Assembly (NCBI GenBank): GCA_019634215.1
Contig: JAHQVS010000214.1
Location: 1-49,468 of the forward strand
Length of the DNA: 49,468 nucleotides
Reading direction: 5' to 3'
Source of the DNA: Paracoccaceae bacterium
Lineage (GTDB): Bacteria; Pseudomonadota; Alphaproteobacteria; Rhodobacterales; Rhodobacteraceae
The position numbers and the translations under genes were made by a program. The notes beneath the pieces were generated by a model that searched no databases, was not told the DNA's origin, and was given only the letters and a program-made list of their open reading frames with translations. Numbering within the stretch: position 1 is the stretch's first letter; the number at the start of each line of letters is the position of its first letter. Positions 27,770-35,375 of this stretch are shown here, one piece after another.

Positions 27770-28087
27770 CTAGTGCAACGGCAACTCCTGCGCTGTGCGG
27801 ATCTCCAGCGGGCGCAGCAATTGGGCGTGGGCGACCCGCACCAAGTAGATCGGCCGATCCAACTCCTGCTCCCAAAAGACAAGGTATTCATCCAATTTTG
27901 GAAAGCGCGGCGCTAGATCATACTCTCGCTAGTTGAAGCTTTTCAGCAGTCGGTGCGCCTTCGGCAAATGGTAGATGATCTCGGCGGCGGCCAGGCGGAA
28001 TCCCAGCAGTTGCGCCTGGAAATCGGGGTCGATGTTGCGGCCCCCAGCGGCTTTAGCCCTGGAGCGGGTCTCGTCGTTTTGGGTCAT
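27770..28087 (-). pseudogene. usg: usg gene interrupted by an in-frame amber codon
   Basis: Reading the minus strand from ATG 28087 (GGAG 8 nt upstream) gives MTQNDETRSR, then DFQAQLLGFRLAAAEIIYHL. After SFN there is a TAG at codon 53 (27931-27929), and the frame continues as REYDLAPRFPKLDEYLVFWE, RPIYLVRVAHAQLLRPLEIR and a normal TAG at 27770. This is the Usg family, small alphaproteobacterial proteins first seen upstream of Caulobacter trp genes. Homologs have a Trp where the TAG stands, consistent with a single TGG-to-TAG change. Everything after the stop remains well conserved, so the change is recent, a sequencing error, or read through. No trp gene is adjacent. Confidence 0.82.
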
Positions 28088-28239
28088 TTGGCGCTCCGAG
28101 TCGCGCTCTTCACGGGGCGCGGATCAGGGTATGCGCGGGCTGGCGCCTTTCGTCTGGTCGGTGACACAAGCTGTCACGGTTCTTAAAAGATTTCATGATA
28201 TCAGAGGTTTGAGAAGCGCTAGATATCTACACTGCGATA

Positions 28240-28261
28240 TTTGACGCGGCCGCGCGTCAAA
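28240..28261. promoter_or_regulatory. 9-bp inverted repeat upstream of the photolyase operon
   Basis: TTTGACGCG (28240-28248) and CGCGTCAAA (28253-28261) are perfect inverted arms around GCCG. The site lies about 23 bp upstream of the ECF-like promoter and could be an operator or a terminator for leftward transcription. A smaller inverted repeat, GTGACA and TGTCAC, lies near 28161-28177. Confidence 0.4.
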
Positions 28262-28283
28262 TCTTCCCGGTTGCGTGATTTAG

Positions 28284-28311
28284 TGATCCATATCGGAAAC
28301 AAAGACGTAAC
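28284..28311 (+). promoter_or_regulatory. ECF sigma (RpoE/ChrR-type) promoter-like site before photolyase
   Basis: TGATCC (28284-28289), a 16-nt spacer, then CGTAAC (28306-28311), 81 bp before the photolyase start. The same pattern with the same spacing precedes the ChrR-like gene on the other strand. From memory this resembles promoters recognised by the R. sphaeroides singlet-oxygen sigma factor RpoE. Confidence 0.55.
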
Positions 28312-28392
28312 CAACTCAACGCGCATAAATGGTGTTCGCAGGCGCGAGTGGCGGTTCCAGAGAGAGCTGGGGCAGGTGGAAGGGCGACTGCG

Positions 28393-29871
28393 ATGGCGCA
28401 AATCGGGGCAACAGTGGTGTGGCTGCGGCGTGATTTGCGCTTGGCCGATCATCCCGCCCTTAGCGCCGCAGCGGCGCGCGGCGGCCCGGTGATTCCGCTG
28501 TTCGTCTGGGATGAGACGATGGCCGCCGGCTACGGCGCCGCCCCACAATGGCGGCTTTCACGAAGCTTGGCCTCCCTGACGCATGAGATGGCTCAGATGG
28601 GCGCCCGGTTGATCTTGCGGAGTGGCCCGGCGCTAGAGACGTTGCGAGCGGTGATCGCAGAGAGCGGGGCCGATGCGGTATTTTGGTCCCGGCTCTATGA
28701 CGCGCCGTCGATTGAGCGGGATAAGGTGGTTAAGGCGTCCCTGCGCACCGACGGCGTCACGGCGGAGAGCTTTGAGGGGGCGCTATTGTTCGAGCCGTTT
28801 CGGGTTCGGACCAAGACCGGTGATTTTTACAAGGTCTACACCCCGTTTTGGCGCGCCTGCCGGGCGCTAGAGTCCCCGCCCGCGCCGCTGCCGACGCCGG
28901 GTCGGCTTCCCCCGCCCGTGCAACAGCCAGATAGCTTGTCGTTAGCGGATCTCGCCTTGGAAACCCCGATGAACCGGGGCGCCGGGACGCTCACACGCCA
29001 TGTCGCTATCGGTGAGGAGGCGGCGCGAGTGAGGTTGGACGCGTTTTTGGATCAGGGTGTCGCCGACTATGGTGGTGAACGGGATCGGCTGGACCGGGAC
29101 GGAACGTCTCGATTGTCGGCGCATCTTGCGGTTGGGGAGATCTCCCCCCGCCAGATCTGGCATGCCGCCGAAGCAAAAACCGCCGCAACGCCAGAGGCCG
29201 AGGCTGGGGCCGAGGTGTTTTTGAAGGAAATCGTGTGGCGTGAATTCGCCGCCCATCTCAGCTATCACACCCCGCGTTTGTTGACGGATAATTGGCGCCC
29301 TCAATGGGACGCCTTTCCCTGGCGTGACGACAACGCCGATGCCGAAGCGTGGCGGCGCGGGCGGACCGGCGTGCCGGTGATCGACGCCGCGATGCGGGAG
29401 CTGTACGTCACCGGGACCATGCACAACCGCGCCCGGATGTTGGTGGCGAGCTATCTCACGAAGAATCTGCTCACCCATTGGCGCGTCGGCGAGGCGTGGT
29501 TTCGCGATTGCCTTGTCGATTGGGACCCCGCCTCCAACGCCATGGGCTGGCAATGGGCCGCTGGCTCTGGACCCGACGCCGCGCCCTATTTCCGGATATT
29601 TAATCCTGAGACCCAGGCGGCGAAATTCGATCCCGATGGCAGTTATGTCCGCTGTTGGTTACCGGAGGCGCGCGGCGCGGGGTCGTTGCTCGGCCAAGCG
29701 GACGCGGCGAATCCGCCCAGGGGTCTAGACTTTTTCGACGCATGCCCCCGCATTTGGGACCTGTCGCCGGATGATCCGTATCCTGAACCCGCACATGGTC
29801 TAGCGGAGGGGCGGGCGCGGGCCCTCGACGCCTATGCGTCGCTGCCGAAAGCAAATGCGCCGGTAGCCTAA
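28393..29871 (+). CDS. phrB: Deoxyribodipyrimidine photo-lyase
   Basis: A 492-residue class I photolyase that uses FAD and blue light to split UV-induced pyrimidine dimers. The N-terminal antenna domain begins VVWLRRDLRLADHPAL. The C-terminal FAD domain contains RLSAHLAVGEISPRQIW, FLKEIVWREFAAHL, TGTMHNRARMLVASYLTKNL and the class I CPD signature SNAMGWQWAAGSGPDAAPYF, with the FNP loop after it. I chose ATG 28393 because the product then starts as the family does. It heads a run of same-direction genes (FAD oxidoreductase 28 bp later, DUF1365, CFA-type methyltransferase), an arrangement tied to light and singlet-oxygen stress. Confidence 0.95.
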   Translation: MAQIGATVVWLRRDLRLADHPALSAAAARGGPVIPLFVWDETMAAGYGAAPQWRLSRSLASLTHEMAQMGARLILRSGPALETLRAVIAESGADAVFWSRLYDAPSIERDKVVKASLRTDGVTAESFEGALLFEPFRVRTKTGDFYKVYTPFWRACRALESPPAPLPTPGRLPPPVQQPDSLSLADLALETPMNRGAGTLTRHVAIGEEAARVRLDAFLDQGVADYGGERDRLDRDGTSRLSAHLAVGEISPRQIWHAAEAKTAATPEAEAGAEVFLKEIVWREFAAHLSYHTPRLLTDNWRPQWDAFPWRDDNADAEAWRRGRTGVPVIDAAMRELYVTGTMHNRARMLVASYLTKNLLTHWRVGEAWFRDCLVDWDPASNAMGWQWAAGSGPDAAPYFRIFNPETQAAKFDPDGSYVRCWLPEARGAGSLLGQADAANPPRGLDFFDACPRIWDLSPDDPYPEPAHGLAEGRARALDAYASLPKANAPVA

Positions 29872-29899
29872 GGGCCGGCCCAGAAAGGATTTACACCAT

Positions 29900-31213
29900 A
29901 TGAAAGTTGCGGTGATCGGTTCTGGAGCCGCCGGATTAGGGGCGGCCTTGGCGTTGTCGGAACGTCATGACGTCCGCTTGTTTGAGAAGGACGCCCGTTT
30001 CGGCGGTCACGCCAACACCGTCGAGGTGGAGTATGATGGCGTGCGCCTTCCGGTCGACACCGGCTTTATCGTCTTTAACGAGAAGAATTATCCGAACCTG
30101 ACCGCAATGTTCGAGGCGCTCGGCGTCGCCAGCGAAGAGTCGGACATGTCCTTTGGCGTGTCCCTCGATGACGGACGGTTGGAATACGCGTGCGACAATC
30201 TCGACAAGGTGTTCGCCCAGCGTTGGCGCGCGTTCGACCCGAGCTATTGGCGCTGTTTCATGGACATCATGCGCTTTAACCGCGAGGCGCCGCGCGCCTT
30301 GGCGGCGGGGGAGCTGGATGGTCTGTCGCTGGCGGAGTGGTTGGAGAGCCGCCGTTTCTGCAAAATGATGCGGGAGAATTTCGTGCTGGCGATGGGGGCG
30401 GCGATTTGGTCGACCCCGGCCCATCGGATGGCGCAGTTCCCGGCCCGGTCTTTCGTGCAATTCTTCGTAAATCACGAGTTGCTGAATGGCCTTGGCCCGG
30501 CGATCCAATGGCGAACAGTCTCAGGCGGGTCACGCGAATATGTGCGCCGTGCGATCGATCAGCTCGGAGAGCGGGCGCGAGCAGGCGCTGGCGCGGTGTC
30601 AGTGGCGCGGCGGCTTGACGGCCGCGTTGTGGTGACTTTCGAAGATGGATCGGAGGAGCATTATGATCACGTGGTGCTGGCGACGCATCCAGATCAGTCG
30701 CTGGCTCTGATGGCTGACGCTGATGCAGAGGAGCGCGCCCTGCTCGGCGCGATCCGTTATGCTGACAATGTTGCTGTTCTGCACCGCGACCCTGGTCTGA
30801 TGCCGCGCCGGCGTAAGGTTTGGTCAAGCTGGAGCGTGTTGGCGGAAAGTGGCGCGGATGCGCGGCCAAGCACGCTGACCTATTGGATGAACCGGTTGCA
30901 GAATCTCGACCCAGCGCGGCCGTTGTTCGTGAGCCTTAATCCGCCGCGTGATCCAGAGCCTGAGTTAACCTTCGCCCGCTTTAATTACGCGCATCCGCTC
31001 TTCGACCAAGCCGCTTTCGATGCTCAGGCTGGGATGGATCAGGTGCAAGGGCGTGGCGGTATTTGGCATGCCGGGGCTTGGTTGGGTTGGGGATTCCATG
31101 AGGATGCGTTGAAGGCTGGCTTAAGGGTGGCCGCTGCGCTGGGGGCGCGGCCGACATGGGCTGTTGATATCGGCCAGCCCTTAACCGCGCCAATGGCGAT
31201 TGCGGCTGAGTGA
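29900..31213 (+). CDS. FAD-dependent amine-oxidase-like oxidoreductase
   Basis: A 437-residue flavoprotein. The dinucleotide-binding motif IGSGAAGLGAALAL is at the N-terminus, followed by ERHDVRLFEKDARFGGHANTVEV in pieces and PVDTGFIVFNEKNYPNL, typical of the amine oxidase-like proteins found next to DUF1365 and CFA-type genes. It is probably an oxidase or desaturase acting on membrane fatty acyl chains in the same pathway as the methyltransferase, but the reaction is not proven by sequence. AAGGA precedes the ATG. It ends 7 bp before the DUF1365 gene. Confidence 0.9.
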   Translation: MKVAVIGSGAAGLGAALALSERHDVRLFEKDARFGGHANTVEVEYDGVRLPVDTGFIVFNEKNYPNLTAMFEALGVASEESDMSFGVSLDDGRLEYACDNLDKVFAQRWRAFDPSYWRCFMDIMRFNREAPRALAAGELDGLSLAEWLESRRFCKMMRENFVLAMGAAIWSTPAHRMAQFPARSFVQFFVNHELLNGLGPAIQWRTVSGGSREYVRRAIDQLGERARAGAGAVSVARRLDGRVVVTFEDGSEEHYDHVVLATHPDQSLALMADADAEERALLGAIRYADNVAVLHRDPGLMPRRRKVWSSWSVLAESGADARPSTLTYWMNRLQNLDPARPLFVSLNPPRDPEPELTFARFNYAHPLFDQAAFDAQAGMDQVQGRGGIWHAGAWLGWGFHEDALKAGLRVAAALGARPTWAVDIGQPLTAPMAIAAE

Positions 31214-31220
31214 TCGGCGG

Positions 31221-32066
31221 ATGAGCGCCTCTCCCCCCATGGCGGCGTTTGCCCCCAGGATCTTCACCGGTTCGGTGATGCATCTGCGGCTGCGCCCCAA
31301 GCGGCATCAGTTCCGTTACGGCGTGTTTGCGATTTGGCTTGATGTCGACCGCTTGGCGGAGACCCTAGACCCGCTTCGCTGGTTTGGGCGTGAGCGTTTC
31401 AACCTGTTCGGCTTTCGCTTACGCGACCATGGCCCAAGAGACGGCTCCGGCCTGCGCCCCTGGGTGGAGGCGCGGCTTCGCTCAGAGGGGACGTTGGGGC
31501 CAACGGATGCGCCGCCGGCGCGGATCATGCTGCTGAGCTTTCCACGCGTGCTCGGCTATGTGTTCAACCCACTGTCGGTTTATTATTGCTATGATGCTGA
31601 TGGGGCCCTGCGCTGGCTGATCTATGAAGTGAAAAACACCTTCGGCGACCAACACCCCTATCCCCTGGCTATTGAAACCGACCCTGACGGCTTGTCTCGC
31701 CATGACCAAGCCAAGGAGTTTTTTGTGTCGCCGTTTATCGACATGGAGAAAACCTATCGTTTCACCATCGCCCCGCCCGGAGACCGGCTCTCAATCCGGA
31801 TCAAGGAGGCCGACGCCGAGGGTGAATATCTGATCGCTTGCTGGAATGGCGCCGCCGAGCCTTTAAGCGATGCGATGTTATGGCGGCGTTTTTTGTCGCA
31901 TCCGTTGGTCACTCTGAAGGTGATGGCCGGCATCCATTGGGAGGCCGTGCGGTTGGCGCTGAAGGGCGTTCGGTTTCTGGGTCATCCCGGCGACGAAAAT
32001 ATCGTGGTGAAACCCGACAGGGGGGAGCTGCTCTCGGCGAGCGGTAAAATCAATCTAGATAAGTAA
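31221..32066 (+). CDS. DUF1365 domain-containing protein
   Basis: A 281-residue DUF1365 protein. Family marks include GSVMHLRLRPKRHQFRYGVF, LLSFPRVLGYVFNPLSVYYC, LIYEVKNTFGDQHPY and KEFFVSPFIDMEKTYRF. Members are almost always encoded beside a CFA-like methyltransferase and an FAD oxidoreductase, as here, and are thought to act on modified membrane fatty acids; their chemistry is not settled. I chose ATG 31221 over 31200, which would overlap the preceding gene by 14 bp, although the upstream start is not excluded. Confidence 0.9.
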   Translation: MSASPPMAAFAPRIFTGSVMHLRLRPKRHQFRYGVFAIWLDVDRLAETLDPLRWFGRERFNLFGFRLRDHGPRDGSGLRPWVEARLRSEGTLGPTDAPPARIMLLSFPRVLGYVFNPLSVYYCYDADGALRWLIYEVKNTFGDQHPYPLAIETDPDGLSRHDQAKEFFVSPFIDMEKTYRFTIAPPGDRLSIRIKEADAEGEYLIACWNGAAEPLSDAMLWRRFLSHPLVTLKVMAGIHWEAVRLALKGVRFLGHPGDENIVVKPDRGELLSASGKINLDK

Positions 32067-32202
32067 AGCGGGAGCCACCCGTCTGAAACGGAAAACGGAG
32101 CGTATCAAGCCGCTCGCACGTCGTAATCGCTGGCGATGACGTCCAGCTTAGCGCGAAAGCGAGCCTTCAGGATGCGACGGTTTGGGCGATAAGGAACTGC
32201 AA

Positions 32203-33534
32203 GTGACGGAAGTAGTGAAAGCGCCAAGCGTGTTGAGGGATAGCGGGGAAGGCGCCCCGTTTGATTTTGCCGATGACTTGGCTGACGGCGAAGTGATGTC
32301 TTCCAGCGATGGCGAGGTTGTTTTCACGAGCGTTGACGGCGCGCGTCGGCTGCCGCGTTGGTTCTCGCTGATGTTCTCAATGCTGAAGAATTTTGAGATC
32401 GGCGCGGTCGAGTTCCAACTTCCCGACGGACGGGTGTTCCGCGCCCAGGGGGCCAAGCCCGGCCCGGTTGGCCGCTGCGTGGTGCATAACCCGCGCCTGT
32501 TCGGCCGGGTGCTGCGTCATGGCGAGATGGGGTTCGCCGAGGGGTATATTGACGGCTGGTGGACTTCGCCGGACCTCTTGGCGTTTCTCGACGTTGCGAT
32601 GCTGAATAACGAGAACGTCGCACGCGGTTTCGACGGCTCTCTGGCGTTAAGGCTGCTCAATCGCTTTCGCCACTGGTTGAACCGCAACACCCGGGAGCAG
32701 GCGCGCAAGAACATCGAGGCGCATTACGATCTGGGCAATGAATTTTACCAGCTTTGGCTCGACGACACCATGACCTACTCATCGGCGCTCTTTGGCGATC
32801 GCGCCAGAGCCGCGTGCGAGCCGATGGAGTGGGCGCAGCGGCGCAAATACGCTGCGATTTGCGACAAGCTTGCTCTGAAGCCTGGCGATCATGTGTTGGA
32901 GATTGGTTGCGGGTGGGGCGGCTTCGCGGAATACGCCGCCGGAGAGCGTGGATTGCGCGTCACTGGCTTAACCTTGTCACCCTCCCAGCTTGAGTTCGCT
33001 CAAACTCGATTGATACATGCGGGACTGGCTGAACGTGTGGATCTGGAGCTGCGCGACTATCGCGACGAACGCGGCGAGTATGACGGCGTGGCCTCGATTG
33101 AGATGTTCGAGGCGGTTGGGGAGCAGTGGTGGCCGACCTATTTCGGCGCGGTGCGGGACCGGCTCAAGCCCGGCGGGGTCGCAAGCCTACAGGTGATCAC
33201 CGTCGCCGATCATCTGTTTGAGGATTATCGGCGGGGGATGGACTTCATCCAAAAATACATCTTCCCCGGCGGAATGCTGCCTTCACCGTCTAAGCTGCGC
33301 GAGCAGGCTGATCTGGCGGGGCTGGAATGGGCCGGGTCGATGGAGTTTGGCCCTGATTACTCAACCACCTTGCGCCGCTGGCACGCCAGCTTCAACGCCG
33401 CTTGGAGCGAAATCGAGCCTCTCGGCTTCGACGATCGTTTCCGCCGGATGTGGAATTTTTACCTTGCGATCTGCGCCGCCTGCTTCCGGGCCGGCACCAC
33501 GGATGTGACGCAAGTGGCGCTGCGGCGAAACTGA
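32203..33534 (+). CDS. Cyclopropane-fatty-acyl-phospholipid synthase family methyltransferase
   Basis: A 443-residue SAM-dependent methyltransferase. I start it at GTG 32203, which has AAGGA 7 nt upstream; a TTG at 32182 is the alternative. The core has the CFA marks: NIEAHYDLGNEFYQLWLDD, MTYSSALF, the SAM motif VLEIGCGWGGFAEYAA, GLTLSPSQLEFAQ, EMFEAVGEQWWPTYF and FIQKYIFPGGMLPS. CFA enzymes methylate double bonds of membrane lipids. In this gene context it could equally be the methyltransferase that starts furan fatty acid synthesis (UfaM type, from memory). The gap of 136 bp from DUF1365 holds no clear promoter. Confidence 0.92.
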   Translation: MTEVVKAPSVLRDSGEGAPFDFADDLADGEVMSSSDGEVVFTSVDGARRLPRWFSLMFSMLKNFEIGAVEFQLPDGRVFRAQGAKPGPVGRCVVHNPRLFGRVLRHGEMGFAEGYIDGWWTSPDLLAFLDVAMLNNENVARGFDGSLALRLLNRFRHWLNRNTREQARKNIEAHYDLGNEFYQLWLDDTMTYSSALFGDRARAACEPMEWAQRRKYAAICDKLALKPGDHVLEIGCGWGGFAEYAAGERGLRVTGLTLSPSQLEFAQTRLIHAGLAERVDLELRDYRDERGEYDGVASIEMFEAVGEQWWPTYFGAVRDRLKPGGVASLQVITVADHLFEDYRRGMDFIQKYIFPGGMLPSPSKLREQADLAGLEWAGSMEFGPDYSTTLRRWHASFNAAWSEIEPLGFDDRFRRMWNFYLAICAACFRAGTTDVTQVALRRN

Positions 33535-33544
33535 CGCAGGCCCC

Positions 33545-33604
33545 GCCCCTCGCACTCACGCTGCGCCGGACCTAAGTGACAGGTGACGCGAGAGTGTGAG
33601 GGGC
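33545..33604 (+). promoter_or_regulatory. Long stem that covers the ribosome site of the next gene
   Basis: GCCCCTCGCACTC (33545-33557) pairs with GAGTGTGAGGGGC (33592-33604) over 13 continuous base pairs, one of them G-U. The right arm contains the GAGGGG ribosome site of the gene starting at ATG 33606. It begins 11 nt after the methyltransferase stop, so it may serve as terminator, translational lock, or both. The loop is 34 nt. Confidence 0.55.
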
Positions 33605-33605
33605 G

Positions 33606-33953
33606 ATGGAACTGACCTCGACCACCCAACCCGAGACAGCCCGGCGGCGGCCTGAGCCTAGCGTGGCCCCCGTCATGATGGGCGCGTGCGGTGTACCCGC
33701 TGCTTGCGTCGTCGCGTTCATCTTTGACCACGCGATAGTGACGCTTGTTATCGCTGTTGGTTGCGCAGCGCTAGCGGCGGCGCTAATCGCTGCGCTCGTG
33801 GTCAAGTGGTTCTTACAAAACACCAATTTCACTTGGTCTCAGGCTGCGATTTCTGGGGCAATCACCTGTTTTAGATCGTTTCCAGTGAACGCTTTCATTG
33901 GGGGCGCTGTCGAAGTCAGTGAGGGAGGGAGTGCGGACGGATGGTTGAGATAA
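33606..33953 (+). CDS. Small membrane protein, paralog 1 (truncated)
   Basis: A 115-residue hypothetical protein with two or three membrane helices (AACVVAFIFDHAIVTLVIAVG and ALAAALIAALVVKWFL). The stretch AALIAALVVKWFLQNTNFTW aligns with GVIAWGLMGWAIENTRFGW of the next gene. It therefore looks like a shorter paralog that lacks the C-terminal part. The predicted ribosome site is buried in a long stem. It overlaps the next gene by 13 bp. No database family was recognised. Confidence 0.55.
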   Translation: MELTSTTQPETARRRPEPSVAPVMMGACGVPAACVVAFIFDHAIVTLVIAVGCAALAAALIAALVVKWFLQNTNFTWSQAAISGAITCFRSFPVNAFIGGAVEVSEGGSADGWLR

Positions 33954-34444
33954 TCGCCGCCAGTCAAGCGCCGCCGCCAGTACGCCGGGCTTTGTCGCGC
34001 TCAACCGCCACCTTGGTGATGGCGCTGCTGGGCGGCGTCGCGGCGGGGCTGGTGAACGCCACCAACGGCGGAAGGCTGTCATGGCCAGACGCGGAAGCGC
34101 TGGCGATTTTGGCCCCTTGCGGCGCCTTCGCTGCCGGGGTGATCGCCTGGGGGCTGATGGGCTGGGCGATCGAAAACACCCGCTTCGGCTGGGGCGTGGC
34201 CATGATCTTTGGCGTCTTGACGGCGTTGCTATCCTACGTGCCCTTCGGTGTTTTATTTGGGGCGCTCATGGCGATTCTGGAGGCGTGGGATGGACGCATT
34301 GAGTCGGGCGCCCTCCGCTTCGGCGTGATCTTCGCCTTCTTTTCAATGGTGGCGGGACCCATCTGGACTGGGCATATCGTCCTGCCGCTTGGAGCGTTGG
34401 GCGGGCTGATCTGTCGCGCGTTGTCAAGTCGAGTTGAGGAATAA
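33941..34444 (+). CDS. Small membrane protein, paralog 2
   Basis: A 167-residue protein with about four membrane helices: ATLVMALLGGVAAGLVNAT, LAPCGAFAAGVIAWGLMGWAI, a third around MIFGVLTALLSYVPFGVLFG, and IFAFFSMVAGPIWTGHIVLP. It ends with GALGGLICRALS. It is a clear paralog of the gene that follows (shared GWAI-x-x-T-x-FGWGVA and GGLICRALS). Unknown function; the position within the photolyase/CFA island hints at a membrane role in the same stress response. Confidence 0.7.
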   Translation: MVEIIAASQAPPPVRRALSRSTATLVMALLGGVAAGLVNATNGGRLSWPDAEALAILAPCGAFAAGVIAWGLMGWAIENTRFGWGVAMIFGVLTALLSYVPFGVLFGALMAILEAWDGRIESGALRFGVIFAFFSMVAGPIWTGHIVLPLGALGGLICRALSSRVEE

Positions 34445-34451
34445 AGCGCTG

Positions 34452-34982
34452 ATGGCCGAGGCGGTCTCAACATCTCAGCCGCCGCCCCGCCGCCGCCTTT
34501 CTCGCTGGGTGGCGGCGCCACTGATGGCCCTCATGGGCGCTGTCGCGGCGGCGATGGTGATCGCATTGGATACTGGCGGGATTCGATGGCGCGATGATCT
34601 GGAGCAATTAATGCTATTCGGCCTCAGCGGCGCGTTTGGCGCGGGTCTGAGCGCATGGTTGGTGATGGGCTGGGCGATCGCGCGCACAGAGTTCGGCTGG
34701 GGCGTGGCTTTGGTCGTCGGCGCAGTGACGGCGCTGTTGTCTTATCCGATGTTCGGCTTGGCGCTCAGCCTAGTGTTCATGTTCGACGTTGAAGTCTGGC
34801 ATCGTGGATTTATCGAACCGCTCGCTGAAGCCGCCGGTTTGGTGGCGGCGGCGAGCATTGTTGGGCCGGTGTTTAGCGGACATGTCACGCTGCCGATGGG
34901 GGCTGTGGGTGGGCTGATCTGCCGGGCGTTATCTAAACCGGAGGAGACGCCGCATGAGTGGGATGTCGCGGCCTCGACCTGA
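34452..34982 (+). CDS. Small membrane protein, paralog 3
   Basis: A 176-residue paralog of the preceding gene with the same four-helix plan: WVAAPLMALMGAVAAAMVIA, GAFGAGLSAWLVMGWAIA, the TEFGWGVALVVGAVTALLSY segment, and VGPVFSGHVTLPMGAVGGLI ending in CRALS. The start at ATG 34452 is 7 bp after the previous stop. The acidic loop between helices three and four differs from paralog 2. Function unknown. Confidence 0.72.
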   Translation: MAEAVSTSQPPPRRRLSRWVAAPLMALMGAVAAAMVIALDTGGIRWRDDLEQLMLFGLSGAFGAGLSAWLVMGWAIARTEFGWGVALVVGAVTALLSYPMFGLALSLVFMFDVEVWHRGFIEPLAEAAGLVAAASIVGPVFSGHVTLPMGAVGGLICRALSKPEETPHEWDVAAST

Positions 34983-35062
34983 ATTTCCCCGCCTTCACCG
35001 GCACGGTGCTTTTGGCGCGGGCGATCACAAGCGCTGCATTCGACCCGCGACGTGCCGTCTAG

Positions 35063-35368
35063 AGTGGTGTTGGCGCCGCCTTCACGTCCTGGTTAGCGTT
35101 GGGAGCCGGTCTTTGCATGCTGCTCGTGGCAGATTTGTTGTTGGATTGGGCGTCGGGTACTCTCAATCCAATGGGTGCACGCCTAGAAGGCTCAGATGAG
35201 AACCTGGGGTCACGGAAGGTCGAAGCGGCGATAATGTCGCTTTTAACGCAGTTGATCATAGCGCCGTTTCTTGCATCCTTTGGCGCATTTGGGGGATGGG
35301 GGTGTTCCCTGCTGGTGGCCCCCATTGCGCCGCCGCAAAGTGATCCGCCAGTTCCAATCGGTGCGTAA
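35063..35368 (+). pseudogene. Degenerate fourth paralog
   Basis: After an in-frame TAG (35060-35062) the frame reads SGVGAAFTSWLALGAGLCML, a helix resembling GAFGAGLSAWL of paralogs 2 and 3, and ends with GAFGGWGCSLLVAPI, resembling the shared GALGGLICRALS. The middle part is poorly conserved and no good start codon is present apart from TTG 35099. It looks like a decayed copy, though a short 89-residue product from TTG 35099 cannot be excluded. Confidence 0.35.
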
Positions 35369-35375
35369 CGCTCGC

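Noticed and set aside
27652-27891. 79-codon minus-strand frame downstream of zur's start region
   Set aside because: It is in a different frame from the usg remnant that occupies the same DNA and shows no conserved features.
34983-35375. Frameshifted functional gene between paralog 3 and the symporter
   Set aside because: Only short stretches resemble the paralogs, with an in-frame stop and no good start, so it is listed as degenerate instead.
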